A stretch of DNA of 64,000 nucleotides from Leptopterna dolabrata. Its lineage: Eukaryota > Arthropoda > Insecta > Hemiptera > Miridae. The position numbers were made by a program, and so were the translations under genes. The notes beneath the pieces were generated by a model. That model made no database searches, was not told the origin of the DNA, and worked only from the letters and a program-made list of their open reading frames with translations. Below are positions 11,241 to 21,750 of the stretch, piece by piece. Position 1 is the first letter of the stretch. Each line of letters opens with the position of its first letter. The stretch is from NCBI GenBank assembly GCA_954871275.1, contig CATPAC010000024.1:186001-250000 (forward strand), given 5' to 3'.

Positions 11241-12278
11241 ATGGACCCGAACTCACCGACACCGCCGCTCCTCCGGCCGTCCCTGCTGCAGCCGCCGACC
11301 GCTGCGACGACGGACGCCGCCGACAACCCCTTCACCAGCCTCTCACCACCCGGCTCCTCCACATCCGCAGCAACCACCGCCGCCGCCGCCGCTACGGCCG
11401 CGACCGCCGCCGACGTCATGACTACGTCCGCTGCGTTCCCTCTGTCGCTGCCCCCCTTCTACACGCACGACCCCGCGCTATGGTTTTTCCAAGTGGACGC
11501 TGCGTTTTCGGCCGCCAACATCCGCAGCCAGAAAACTCGATATTCCCGGATCATTTCGCTGCTACCCTACGAGATCCTACTTCAGACTTCAGATATCTCC
11601 CCCGACGCCGCCGCTGCGTACGACGACCTCCGCAGCCGCCTCATCAACACCTACCAGCCGTCAAAAATCGCCCGAGTCGCCGCTCTCTCCCAACCTCAAC
11701 ACCTCGGCGACCAGAAGCTCTCCCACCTCTACCGACGGCTGCGACACCAGCTGCAGGGCATTATGACCGCCGACATCGCACGCACGTTCTGGTTACGTGC
11801 CCTCCCCCACCCCATCCAGATGGCCCTGGCCAGCCATCTCGACGGTCCCGACGAGCCCCTCCTACGACTTGCGGACACCGTTCACGACTTGGCCGCAGCG
11901 GCCGCCGTCAGCGAAGTACGTACGCCGCGTCACCCCCCGCCTCTACGGGACCGCACCAAGTCCCGAGACCGCGACCGGCCCCCCTCCCTCGACAGACGTC
12001 GCCCCACTTCGACGGATCGCCGACGCGACTCCTCCGCCGACCGCCGTCGCCAGCGCTCACCCGAGCGCCGCAACGCATCCCCTCCTCGCCAACGCAGAGG
12101 ACGGTCCCCGGCCGCTACACGCCCCTCCACCTCGACCCGCCCCACCAACACCACCTACCTCCCTGCGGACCCCCCCCACCGTTGTTTCTATCATGTCAAC
12201 TTAGGTGGGGAGGCCCGCAAGTGCCAACCCCCCTGCTCCTTCGCCCCTAAGCAGGGAAACGCAGACGCCCGCCGGTGA
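11241..12278 (+). CDS. gag: Gag polyprotein of the CsRn1-like element
   Basis: The 345-residue protein forms the virus-like particle and binds genomic RNA in the cytoplasm. It begins at the first ATG after the leader. Residues 1-60 are Pro/Ala/Thr-rich. From about residue 67 comes the capsid-like core (LPPFYTHDPALWFFQVDAAF) typical of this clade. Residues about 225-300 are an Arg/Asp/Ser-rich basic stretch with repeated RDR and DRRR motifs. The C-terminus carries C315-x2-H318-x9-C328-x3-C332, the unusual CHCC motif of CsRn1 elements. The frame ends in TGA at 12276-12278, and pol follows in the same frame, with only this stop separating the two. The overlapping 372-codon frame at 11132-12250 is a shadow of GC-rich codon use. 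Confidence 0.88.
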   Translation: MDPNSPTPPLLRPSLLQPPTAATTDAADNPFTSLSPPGSSTSAATTAAAAATAATAADVMTTSAAFPLSLPPFYTHDPALWFFQVDAAFSAANIRSQKTRYSRIISLLPYEILLQTSDISPDAAAAYDDLRSRLINTYQPSKIARVAALSQPQHLGDQKLSHLYRRLRHQLQGIMTADIARTFWLRALPHPIQMALASHLDGPDEPLLRLADTVHDLAAAAAVSEVRTPRHPPPLRDRTKSRDRDRPPSLDRRRPTSTDRRRDSSADRRRQRSPERRNASPPRQRRGRSPAATRPSTSTRPTNTTYLPADPPHRCFYHVNLGGEARKCQPPCSFAPKQGNADARR

Positions 12279-12289
12279 ACCCGGCGGGC
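12267..12289 (+). promoter_or_regulatory. perfect hairpin presenting the gag TGA stop in its loop
   Basis: GCCCGCCGG (12267-12275) pairs perfectly with CCGGCGGGC (12281-12289), leaving the loop TGAAC, which starts with the gag stop codon. Pol continues in the same frame. Stop-codon readthrough is therefore the simplest model for making Gag-Pol; reinitiation at the pol ATG 39 nt downstream is the alternative. The structure is seen directly; its role is inferred. Confidence 0.6.
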
Positions 12290-12317
12290 CCCCCTCCTCG
12301 CCAACACGGGGGGGACC

Positions 12318-15300
12318 ATGACCAACCCCCCCCCCGCCCGCATTCACACCACCACCACCAAGCCCCGCTACCCCTCCTACGCCGCCGCCACGGCTGCCAA
12401 CCTCCCGGCCCCGCCTGCAGCGCCGCCAAAACCCTCACCCCACCACCAACGGAACGGATCCTCCCCGCCCGCCACCAGGGCGACCAACCTTCCGGCCGCC
12501 ACTCACGCCGCCGCTACCGTTCCCCCACCCCGGAACGGCCCCTCCACGCCCGCCACCAGGGCCGACAACCTTCCGGCCGCCACTCACGCCGCCGCGACCG
12601 TTCCCCCACCACGGAACGGCCCCTCCACGCCCGCCTCCAGGGCACAACCCCCTCCGACCACCACTCACGCCGCCACTACCGTTCCCCCTCCCCGGAACAA
12701 AACCAAACCACCTCCTACCACAAGGATCAGCCCCCCTGCCGACTCCACCGTTCCCCCCCTCCGGAACGGCAAGAAACCACCCCGCGTCTCCTTCGAAGCG
12801 GACCAACCAACGCCGGCGCAAATACCCACCTCCGCGATCCTGCAAAACGCCCTGCCGACCCACCAGCGACTTTTCTTGCGCTGCAAGAAAACGAATGTAC
12901 CTTTCTTGGTGGACATGGGGGCGGCGCTGTCCATATTCCCCAATAACATCCTCCGTCGTCAGGCGCGCTGCTACCGGCAACTTCTCTACGCCGCCAACGG
13001 TACCACCATCCCCTCGTACGGGACGTACCGCTCCTCCGTTTACATGAGCGGACTCGCGTACGAGTGGGACTTTACCGTGGCGGACGTGGAGAAGGCGATC
13101 CTGGGGGCCGATTTCCTTGCGTATTTCGGTCTCCAGGTCGACGTACGGAATGCGCGCCTGATAGACCCCGCCACAAAAAAACCCATACCCGGATTTATAC
13201 ATGCCATCAACCACCCCCCCACACAATTTGAACGCCTCCTCCTCACCTACCGCCCCCAGCGCCTCCCCTCTGCCCACATCTCCACCGTCCAACATCACAT
13301 TGAGACTTCCGGCCCCCCCATCACAGCGAAAGCCCGACGACTCCACCCCCTTCAACTATCGAAAGCCCGACAACATTTCAACAAGCTCATAGCCGACGGC
13401 ATCGTCCGCCCCTCAAAATCCCCTTGGGCCTCTCCACTCCACATCGTGCAGAAGCCCAATGGGGATATCCGCCCCTGCGGGGACTACCGGCGCCTCAATA
13501 CTAGAACCACGCCGGATCTTTACAACGTTCCCCACCTACGAGATTTCTCGTCACATCTACATGGTGCTACTATTTTCTCTACCCTCGACATTTCAAGGGC
13601 GTTCCACCACATTAACATTCACCCCCCCGACGTCCAAAAAACCGCCATCATTACCCCGTTCGGACTATTCGAATACGTGAAAATGGGCTTCGGGTTGAGG
13701 AACGCTGCACAGACGTGGCAGCGCTATATGGACAGCATCCTGCGAGGCCTACCGTTCGTCTTTTGCTTCCTCGACGACGTCCTGGTGGCCTCCAGGACGC
13801 CGGAAGAACACCTCAGCCATCTCCAACAGATCCTCGACATCTTCTCCTCCGAGGGCCTCCTGGTTAACACGGACAAGTGCGTTCTCGGCCAACCCTCCGT
13901 CCGCTGCCTCGGCCACCAAGTTTCGTCCGAGGGCATCAAACCCCTCTTGGACAAGGTCCACGCCATTAGTGACTTCCCGCAACCCCGCACGGTGACGGAA
14001 CTCCGCCGCTTCCTGGGTATGTTAAACATTTACCGCAGACACATAAAACACGCAGCACAACATCAACAACCACTCATACACGCCATTCCCCAACCCTCCA
14101 AAAAAAATGACAACCGTCCCATCACCTGGACCCCCCAACTCATCTCCTCCTTCAAAATTTGCAAACAGGACCTAGTAGACGCCGCTCTATTGGCCCATCC
14201 CGATCCCCATGCCCCCCTGTCCATCACTACCGATGCGTCCGACTGGGCCATCGGGGCAGTGCTCCATCAGCACACCGGCACCACCCCCCAACCCCTAGGC
14301 TTCTATTCTAAAACACTATCCCCCACCCAGAAAAATTACTCCACGTTCGACAGAGAACTCCTCGCCATCCACGAAGCCATCAAGCACTTTCGTGACTTCG
14401 TGGAGGGCAGGCAGTTCTCTGTCGTCACCGATCACAAGCCCCTGACCCACGCCCTCCTACAGAACCGCAAATCCGCCTCCCCGCGTCGCCTCCGGCAACT
14501 CGAGTTTATCGGACAATTTACGTCCGATATCCGATACTTGCCGGGGGCCGACAACTGCGTGGCGGACGCACTCTCCCGGCCCACCCCTACCCCCGCGCCG
14601 GTGGCGGAGTTACTGCCGTTCCCCTCCCCACAATCCCTCAAAAACAACCAAAACCCTTCCACTGACCCAGCCCTCTCCAACCTCATTTCCGCCTCCAAGT
14701 TGGAACAACTGCCGCCCCTCAACCTCTGGTGCGACGTAACGGTCGATTCGCCGCGCCCTTACGTCCCACCGGAACAGAGGCGGCAGTTGTTCCTCCATTA
14801 CCATTCCCTCCACCATCCTGGCATTCGGGCTAGCCGAGACCTTATCAAAACGCGGTACTTCTGGCCCCACATGAACACAGATATTCGTAACTGGGTTCTG
14901 GGGTGCCAGAAGTGCCAGCGATTCAAGGTCTCGGCCCACCCCCATGTTCCCCCTCAAACCATCCCCGACTCCCTCCCGTGGGAACATGTACATCTGGACT
15001 TAGTGGGCCCCCTTCCCCCATCCGAGGGGAAGAAATACTGCCTCACGATGATCGATCGTGCCACCAACTGGGTGGAATGCATCCCGCTCGCCCACATCAC
15101 CGCGGACGCCGTCGCGACGGCTTTCCTCACTCAATGGGTTAGCCGTTACGGTTGTCCGCGAACAGTCACGGTCGATCAAGGGAGGCAGTTCGAGTCCGCC
15201 CACTTTTCCGATTTACTACGTTCCCTCGGAATCCAAAAAATCCACACAACCCCGTACCATCCCCAATCCAACGGGAAAATAGAGCGGTGGCACTCGGTCT

Positions 15301-15719
15301 TGAAGCAGGCCATTTCTACATCAGCCAATTCCCCTTCCTGGACAAAATCCCTTCCCTACATTTTGCTCAGCCTGCGCACATCAGCCCGACCATCAGACCA
15401 AACCAGCCCCGCACAAAATGCCTTTAAAGACCCACTCCGTTTACCAGCCGACATTTTCACCCCAAATCACACACCGTCAATTAACAGGGAGCCGCTACAC
15501 TCAACAACGCCGACAAACGACACCACTTATCCCAAACGCTTTTTCACCACCACACACATGTACCTGAAAGAGCCCGGCATCCATAAAACTTTCCAACCAC
15601 TTTATGCCGGGCCCTTTCAAGTCATCCGCACAACACACACCACCGCAACCCTGTTAATTGACGGCAAACCACATACAGTCCCGTTAGCCAGGTGTAAACC
15701 CACTAACCCAACCCCCTAA
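12318..15719 (+). CDS. pol: Pol polyprotein (protease, reverse transcriptase, RNase H, integrase)
   Basis: The 1133-residue open frame is in the same frame as gag. Residues about 45-155 are an 81-bp tandem repeat rich in Pro, Ala and Thr. The protease core reads FLVDMGAALS at residues 196-205; the active-site triad is D199-M200-G201 rather than the usual D-T/S-G, which probably weakens or abolishes protease activity in this copy. Reverse transcriptase runs from about 335, with FSTLDISRAFHHI and the catalytic FLDD at 484-487. RNase H starts at ITTDASDWAIGAVL, with DREL and VTDHKPL further on. Integrase has the zinc-binding H/C residues (HHPGIRASRD, then GCQKCQ) and catalytic D894, D953 and E989 with the expected 35-residue D-E spacing. 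The ORF is intact to a TAA at 15717-15719. Confidence 0.92.
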   Translation: MTNPPPARIHTTTTKPRYPSYAAATAANLPAPPAAPPKPSPHHQRNGSSPPATRATNLPAATHAAATVPPPRNGPSTPATRADNLPAATHAAATVPPPRNGPSTPASRAQPPPTTTHAATTVPPPRNKTKPPPTTRISPPADSTVPPLRNGKKPPRVSFEADQPTPAQIPTSAILQNALPTHQRLFLRCKKTNVPFLVDMGAALSIFPNNILRRQARCYRQLLYAANGTTIPSYGTYRSSVYMSGLAYEWDFTVADVEKAILGADFLAYFGLQVDVRNARLIDPATKKPIPGFIHAINHPPTQFERLLLTYRPQRLPSAHISTVQHHIETSGPPITAKARRLHPLQLSKARQHFNKLIADGIVRPSKSPWASPLHIVQKPNGDIRPCGDYRRLNTRTTPDLYNVPHLRDFSSHLHGATIFSTLDISRAFHHINIHPPDVQKTAIITPFGLFEYVKMGFGLRNAAQTWQRYMDSILRGLPFVFCFLDDVLVASRTPEEHLSHLQQILDIFSSEGLLVNTDKCVLGQPSVRCLGHQVSSEGIKPLLDKVHAISDFPQPRTVTELRRFLGMLNIYRRHIKHAAQHQQPLIHAIPQPSKKNDNRPITWTPQLISSFKICKQDLVDAALLAHPDPHAPLSITTDASDWAIGAVLHQHTGTTPQPLGFYSKTLSPTQKNYSTFDRELLAIHEAIKHFRDFVEGRQFSVVTDHKPLTHALLQNRKSASPRRLRQLEFIGQFTSDIRYLPGADNCVADALSRPTPTPAPVAELLPFPSPQSLKNNQNPSTDPALSNLISASKLEQLPPLNLWCDVTVDSPRPYVPPEQRRQLFLHYHSLHHPGIRASRDLIKTRYFWPHMNTDIRNWVLGCQKCQRFKVSAHPHVPPQTIPDSLPWEHVHLDLVGPLPPSEGKKYCLTMIDRATNWVECIPLAHITADAVATAFLTQWVSRYGCPRTVTVDQGRQFESAHFSDLLRSLGIQKIHTTPYHPQSNGKIERWHSVLKQAISTSANSPSWTKSLPYILLSLRTSARPSDQTSPAQNAFKDPLRLPADIFTPNHTPSINREPLHSTTPTNDTTYPKRFFTTTHMYLKEPGIHKTFQPLYAGPFQVIRTTHTTATLLIDGKPHTVPLARCKPTNPTP
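12453..12767 (+). repeat. 81-bp tandem repeat inside pol
   Basis: Units begin at 12453, 12534, 12615 and 12696, the last being degenerate and shortened to 72 bp. Each encodes a 27-residue unit starting NGPSTPATRA and ending ATVPPPR. The period is a multiple of three, so the frame is preserved. It forms a Pro-rich linker between the gag stop and the protease. Confidence 0.8.
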
Positions 15720-15748
15720 CGCTATCAGTCTCCCGCCGTCCGTTCACG

Positions 15749-16396
15749 ATGCACCATCCTCTGTTCCCACAGCACCCGTCACCTCCGTCGTTTCCGGATT
15801 TCGATTCGGATCCGGAAATGGCGGAGATTCTCCGGGACGTTTTCGTCCCGGACCCGCTCTCACCCCTACCCCCTTCGCCCGGGCCCCCATCACCGCTTTA
15901 TTTTTCTCCACCACGGATCGCCGGACTACCTCCCCGGCCCCGACGATGGAAGTACCCCCAGTGGCGAATTCTGCGCGAATTTCGCGCAGCGCAAGCCACG
16001 GGGGTACACCCCCCTTACACCCCCACAGACCCCTTGATGTCCTCCATCCTCCACGAGTTCCGCCTCGTGGAACTCATGCCCCCCCCACCCCCCGTTCAAA
16101 TCGCGACCCCCCCCGTAAAATACAGACCCCCTCCTCCCGCCCTTCAACCGGAAATTTTGAATCCCCCAATTTCAACTCCCCCACCAGTTTTTTCAATTTT
16201 CGACCCCCCACTTTCGACTTCTCCCCCTCCAACGTTCCAAACCCCCAAACCCACAACACCCCCATCCCCCCCTCCATCGTCGGGGATATCCCAAATAGTT
16301 TCCGCCGGGACGAATTGGCCCGGGCGGCGGAACGGACGGAGGGAGCGTCCCCACATCCCCCGCGTCCCGGCGGCCAAATCCCCCACCCCGCTCTGA
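15749..16396 (+). CDS. possible third ORF, proline-rich, unknown function
   Basis: A 215-residue frame opens 30 nt after the pol stop, in a different frame. The product is very Pro-rich (PPSPGPPSPL, STPPPVFSIF) and has no signal peptide, transmembrane segment or Env signature. Known CsRn1 elements have only gag and pol. The region is C-rich and stop-poor; another frame (15946-16617) is also open for 223 codons. Chance openness is therefore a real alternative and the call is tentative. Confidence 0.3.
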   Translation: MHHPLFPQHPSPPSFPDFDSDPEMAEILRDVFVPDPLSPLPPSPGPPSPLYFSPPRIAGLPPRPRRWKYPQWRILREFRAAQATGVHPPYTPTDPLMSSILHEFRLVELMPPPPPVQIATPPVKYRPPPPALQPEILNPPISTPPPVFSIFDPPLSTSPPPTFQTPKPTTPPSPPPSSGISQIVSAGTNWPGRRNGRRERPHIPRVPAAKSPTPL

Positions 16397-16619
16397 GCAA
16401 TCACGGCGGTGCCTTGAGATTCCGGGACGGTGCTGGTGTCTTATTAACCCACTCACTCGCACTGTACCGGAACTCGAGGCCCCACCGTGGCCGCCTCACC
16501 ACATCGGCCGCCGGCCGCTACCCCCCGCACACTTCACCCACACACTCACTACCACTCGCCACACACTCACCACACCCAGGAAACGGCGGATTCCAACACC
16601 CCGTTCCCTTCGGTTAACC

Positions 16620-17239
16620 AAATTTGTACATACCCTTCTACTATTGTAAATACTCATTCATCTTTTGTAAATACTCATTCATCTCTCATCACTACTCCTT
16701 CATCTTTTGCCCATACTCCCTGTAAATACTCATCTTTTGTAAATACCCCCTGTAAATACTCATTATTGTAAATACTCATTCATCCATTCTGATCACTTTT
16801 ATAAATGCCCAATGTTTATATCTGCTGACCACTGCTGTAAATATCATCCTGTAACTCATCACCTCACACTTACCATGTTACCCATCCTACTTACTTACTA
16901 TATTTACCATGTTAATGCTCCCTATGCTAATACTCTCTGCTTACCATATTAATCCTCTCTATACGCTAATACTCTATACTTACCATGTAATCCTCTCTAT
17001 ACTCTACCTTCTTAATGATATCTACCTACCATGTTACTCCTAGACTTAAGATTCGCCTTCAGCTCAACCACTTGTTTGCATCGGGCCTCAGCTCCTGTCA
17101 CCTTGCGCCTTCAGCACCACCTTTTGTTTGCCGTAGCCCTCAGCTCCTGTCACCTTGCGCCTTCAGCACCACCTTTTTTGCCGTAGCCCTCAGCTCCTGT
17201 CACCTTGCGCCTTCAGCTCCACCAATATTGGTTCAAACT
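16620..17239 (+). repeat. 3' untranslated region with short tandem repeats
   Basis: 16630-16790 is built from TAAATACTCATTCATC-like units. 16850-17040 repeats variations on TTACCATGTTAAT and CTCTATACTC. 17053-17215 holds three roughly 50-52-bp units ending AGCTCCTGTCACCTTG, and a fourth begins. No ORF is supported here. Confidence 0.6.
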
Positions 17240-17250
17240 GGGGGGACCTC
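17240..17250 (+). promoter_or_regulatory. polypurine tract of the CsRn1-like element
   Basis: GGGGGGACCTC directly precedes the 3' LTR. The G run is the plausible plus-strand primer, although the last bases are not purine. Confidence 0.5.
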
Positions 17251-17828
17251 TGTCATGAGTCCCTCCCGGGAACACTCCTATAATATTAAGTTCTCACCAA
17301 TATCCAAACGCCAAACTAAAGCTCCGTAAATAAAGATATGAGTGGGGACAGGCGACAGAACCCAGGGTTACTCAACCTGGGGCCCCACTACCAGCTCCCT
17401 GCAAGGAGCTGGAGGGAGAGGCCCCCAAGTCCTATAAAACCCTGGATCCTGGAGCTCAAGCTTCATTCGACACTTCCTCTAACCAGCTCTCTCTTCTCTC
17501 TCTTACCTTCCCTCTCAGATGATCGGTTGACTACAGCCGCCTGAGAATTTCACCTCCTCTCTCCTCCTCCTTGTCTAGATGATCGGTTGAATACAGCCGC
17601 CTAGACAAGGGACCTCTCCTTTCCTCCTTTCCTCTCCTTTACCTAGATGAACGGTTGACTACAGCCGCCTAGGTAAAATTCCCTCATCCACCTCTCTCTC
17701 CTCCAAAGTCGTAGATGTTCGGTTGATTACAGCCGCCTGCGACTTTTCCTCCTTTCATCTCCTTCACCTAAATTCACTCACTCACCTTCCTTCCACGCCA
17801 CCGTGATGAAAATTCTAAATTCATCACA
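17251..17828 (+). repeat. 3' LTR (578 bp)
   Basis: It matches the 5' LTR except for A instead of G in the TGTC(A/G)TGAG start and in the CTCCCGGG(A/G)A block. The four stem-loops recur at 17513-17546, 17570-17609, 17638-17677 and 17705-17746. Target duplication GAAGG follows at 17829. Confidence 0.9.
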
Positions 17829-17833
17829 GAAGG

Positions 17834-18365
17834 GTATGATTTTTTTATGTTTTTAAATTGATCTTGAACTTGAGCATTTTTTTAGACCAACCGGAGGATT
17901 CATTGTACGTCCAGCCGTTCGTTCGAAGTAAGGCCCTGGCTTGCACCGAAAAGCTTCGTTAACATGATCTAGAATAAAGGGTACATATACTTCCAGCCCA
18001 GATATCATTGCTAGGGAACACCTCATTATAATCTTGCATGGCTGTACGAAATCGAGTTGGTTGTTCCGTGGTATTATTTCATTTGAAGAGGTTATGAGGG
18101 GTTATGAGGTTATGTTGGATTTTATTTATAGGTACCTCCGTTTTTAACTTGAAAAAAAAACGTGATGCTTTGAATAACAACAAATAATGGTGGAATTCTT
18201 GAATACACCGCATATTTATGAAACTCTAACTCCCCGGCAGGCTCCAGTACTCGATTCAGGGCTTTTGTAGCACGAGGATAGGTATCAACCACAGAAAACT
18301 GTGATCTGCGCAGAAGGGGTGTAAATAATAAACCATTGTGTAATAATTTACAGAGTTGTACTATT
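17834..18365 (-). repeat. dispersed repeat family A, part on the right of the insertion
   Basis: This continues the family-A copy interrupted at 10408. In reverse complement it matches the 26949-27150 unit (GAAGGGTATG, CGTCCAGCCGTTCG, AGCCCAGATATCATTGCTAG). It ends with the CTGCGCAGAAGGGGTG and AACCATTGTGTAATAATTT blocks. Confidence 0.6.
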
Positions 18366-20150
18366 ATTGAACAGCGACTCGTACAAAAACCGCTATAGGC
18401 ACCTTTCCTAATTCACCTATAACATGTAGAAACCCACGTAGAGAAATAGATGTTACATTTTGCAGTTCATTGCAATATTATAGTTGTAGCTTTATAAAAG
18501 ACTTTTGTCCTAACTTGCTACGCAGTTACTGCAGGTTTACACTCGTACATTCCAAGAAACACTTACGCTCGACCCTTGATTCCTTGATACTTGAACTTAT
18601 AACCAAGCTGTACTAGTTGTTTCATTGTGAAACCGATCGTTGGGCAACAGATAACGAGGAAGTTTTCACAACAACTGCTGGAAGCGATTCGGGAATGGAG
18701 ATTACCTTTTTTCGAACTCCCATCAGGGTGCTGTGTTCAGGTTTGATTTGTCAATCTCACAAATTTTTGAGAAAAGTTTGAATCGTCGTCTCCTCATTCG
18801 AGAGAGGAATATTTCACGTACTGATCCAAACTATTTTATTGATTGATACTGGAAGTTTGAATGATCTCAGTGGCGATGGAGTGGGGTCCGAAAGTTGTCT
18901 CTAGGGCAGTGGAAAATGGGTTCCGAAACCATTACATGGATGACTACCTCCAACCGTTTCGGCCAGGAAAGCAATAATCGTAACTTGTTGAGAGCCTACC
19001 GGGTTTTTCTTATCCAAGAAATAAGATTTTCGCGTCCCTTTCGAACTCCTCAATCCCCTTCCGAACGGGCAAACGAATTACCAAACATCCGGCTAGTTTT
19101 TGGGACGGAATGAAAAAAATATAATGTGGTTTGTTTTCTGTTTCTAAAATTACCGAGAGGATTCTCGCGTGTCGAGCAACGTCCGTAAGTCGAAAATTGG
19201 CCGACATTTCTATAGATTTATATTTTACACTGATTAGTGGGGGAAATAACATGGATTCGAAGAAATATCCGTTTTGCTTCCTCACCACCGAAGGTAGCGA
19301 AGCTTTGTAATCGTACAAGAGTCGAACTGCACGAATATGCCAATACGAATGTACAGAATTTATGTCCTCCAAAATGAACATTTTCACTCGAATTTTACGT
19401 TTCAGACATCAAGGAACATATTTGGTTCCGTGTCTGTCTGTCTGTGGTCAGTTCCCTGCCCTGGGCAAAACTATACGAAATAATGGTCGTAATGAGTTGA
19501 AAGGGAGGGTAGATGCGGGTTTGGCCGCACATGGTCCCTTATCAAATCCATCAAAAAATTATTCTAACTTTCCTCTGCGCGTGCGCAAACGTGAAATCCT
19601 TGTAAAACTCATAATTACCCTAAAAATCGTCGAAAAGAGCTGAAAGTTGGACAGTAGATACAGAATGGTATCCTGAAGGTTCCTTAGGGTGGTCGCCAAC
19701 TGGAAGCGTATTTACGCGGCGCGGCTCTACACGCGACACAAGCGGCTACGAGCGACAGGGGTCGTCTACTGCAAGCGCCTTCGCGCGTCGGGCTTCAGTT
19801 TGTTTTCAAGTGTATTCAAGAAAAGTGGGGACTGTTCCTTTTTATTCGTCATGGACCCAGAGGAATTCTATTTCCTTGAAAGCAGCAACCACGGTGTTGA
19901 ATCAAAGAGCATGTTGGATGGACCCGATTCTCTCCAAAAGCGAATCTTTCGAAACACAGAACACATAAAATACACACAGACACAATACCACAGTGTTGAA
20001 TTTGGAGTACCTACTTGGAAAAATATTCCTCCCACTCCTTAAATCTAAATATAACTTAACCTAATATCAGTGGTGAATGGTGAGTACTAGTATTAAAATT
20101 CCTCCCATTGCCTGTGTCTAATTACTAATTTCTAATCCGGGTCTGCCTGG
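18366..20150. other. no supported gene
   Basis: Mostly AT-rich sequence. At 19687-19800 there is a GC-rich patch with repeated GCGACA/GCGGC motifs followed by an ATG-led 63-codon frame (about 19850-20041) that I do not recognise. This may be the end of a decayed DNA transposon. Confidence 0.35.
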
Positions 20151-21750
20151 TCAGGCCCTTCTCCCCTGCGTCGGTGCCATGAAGCTGCAAAGTTCAAAAA
20201 CGTTGCTCTCTGCTAACTGCCTCAGATCACCATCAAACACCCGCACCCCAGTCATGGTTAGCCGCTCTCCTTCGTAGATTGGGCAGTTTCTTATTACATG
20301 CTCAGCTGTTTCATCTTCTCTCTGGCAGGGGCACAGCGGATTCGGCCTTCTTCTAAAAAATTGGAGCTTAGCTGAGAAATTACCATGGCCCTTCATCAAC
20401 CGTGTGGCTCTGTAGCTCAGTGAAACCCAGTCCTGAGCCAGGCGCACCTCAGCGTCCGGGAAGATGCTGTAGGTCAGGCAGCCTTTTGCTGATGTGTTCC
20501 AGCGTTCCTGCCACTGGCCCAACACTCACCTGTAATCCTTCTTGTTTGCTCCTCTGGATTATTTTCTTCATTCAGCAGGGCACAGAACGAGGTCTAGCGG
20601 CGTCGCCCCTGCAACTACTTGCAGGGCCTCGGTGGAGCAAGTTCTGTAGGCCTTTGTCATTGAGCGGATGGGGCTCCATACAGTACGGTTGGGAGGAAGA
20701 CGGTCTGGTAATACCTCCACTGACAAGGGTAGGAGATACCCCATTCAGCGCCTGAAAGGCCTCGTACAGTGGCAGCTATTCTCGTGGTCTTGCATGCAAT
20801 GACCTCCAAATGCGGGCTACATGAAAAACATCTGCAGAGCTGTACCCCCAGGTATCTCATCACTTCACCTGCCTCAATATGGTCGTCCCCTGCCTTGAAT
20901 CGGAAGGGGTGCCAGGGTTCAGAGCTACCCCTATACAAAATAGCCTGCGTCTTGTCATGGGCCACCTAAAATCTGGCAGATTGACACCATCTCACCACTG
21001 TCCCTGAAATGGCCTCATCTCGGGACACTAGCTTCGCTCTCGTATTTGCGACTATTGTAACTACCAGGTCGTCTACATAAGCTACCACTGTACATTCCTC
21101 CATATTCAGAGCCGTCAGCAACCCTGAAAAATCAAGGTTCCAGAGTGCCGACCCAAGCACAGAACCTTGAGGACATCCTCTGGTCACCTCTATACATGGC
21201 GTTCTATTCCTGGTGCACAGCTCCACATAACACCCACTGAAGTAACTGCGGAGCAGCACATATACATTGGAGGGGATACCAAGCGATTTGAGCCCAACCA
21301 AGACCATAGGCCACCACAGCGCATTGAATGCCCCAGCAATATCATAGAAGATCTCTGGTGGAGTTGCTGGACACTTTTCAGCAGGAAAGGCTATAGCGTC
21401 CTCCCTGCTCTTTCCCCTGGTGCTCCCAAACTGATTTGGGTGTGAAGCACTCATGAGATGAGGCTCGATTATGTTCAGGATGAGCCGCTCAAGTAGTTTG
21501 CCCATGCATGGGAGGAGGCTTACGGGGCGGAGGCTGCTAATCAGGGTGGGATCCCTTCTGGTGACTTCAGAATCGCCTTAATCTCGCAATCTTCCACTTG
21601 GCTGGGAAAACGCCATCTGCCAGGGCATGGTTGTATAAGTCCAGCAAACTGGATAAAAATTATTGTGAGGCCTCCTTGAGCATCGCAAAATCAATTGCGT
21701 CCTCTCCTGGGGCTTTATATCTGCTGAACGCCTTCAGACCATCCCTCAGC
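20151..21750 (-). pseudogene. LINE ORF2 reverse transcriptase, broken
   Basis: Frames on the minus strand carry, in order, YKAPGEDAI near 21710 (the KAPG motif before RT), PNQFGSTRGKS, the first catalytic block FYDIAGAFNALWW, TRGCPQGSVLGSALWN and the catalytic YVDDLVV (near 21070-21090). These are followed by MRYLGVQL (thumb) and the C-terminal PLCPCQREDETAEHVIRNC, a Cys/His motif common in R1 and Jockey ORF2. Internal stops (for example after 20966 and 20657) and frame changes make it non-functional. The apurinic endonuclease that should precede RT is not recognisable, and the space is too short for it. Confidence 0.75.

Larger units (their letters stand above)
10409..17828 (+). mobile_element. 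complete LTR retrotransposon, Ty3/gypsy superfamily, CsRn1 clade
   Basis: The element is 7420 bp with two 578-bp LTRs (10409-10986 and 17251-17828) that start TGTC and end CACA. It is flanked by GAAGG target duplications at 10404-10408 and 17829-17833. The two LTRs differ at two positions in their first 30 bases and otherwise match wherever I compared them, so the insertion is recent. Clade assignment rests on two known CsRn1 traits: a C-x2-H-x9-C-x3-C motif at the Gag C-terminus instead of CCHC knuckles, and a primer site close to tRNA-Trp. It split an older family-A repeat. Both main ORFs are open. Confidence 0.9.

Noticed and set aside
11132..12250. 372-codon ORF overlapping gag in another frame
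   Set aside because: The GC-rich region is stop-poor; the product is Arg/Pro low complexity and the real Gag frame has the CHCC motif.
12435..13355. 306-codon minus-strand ORF
   Set aside because: Antisense shadow of the pol repeats; Gly-rich low complexity without a domain.
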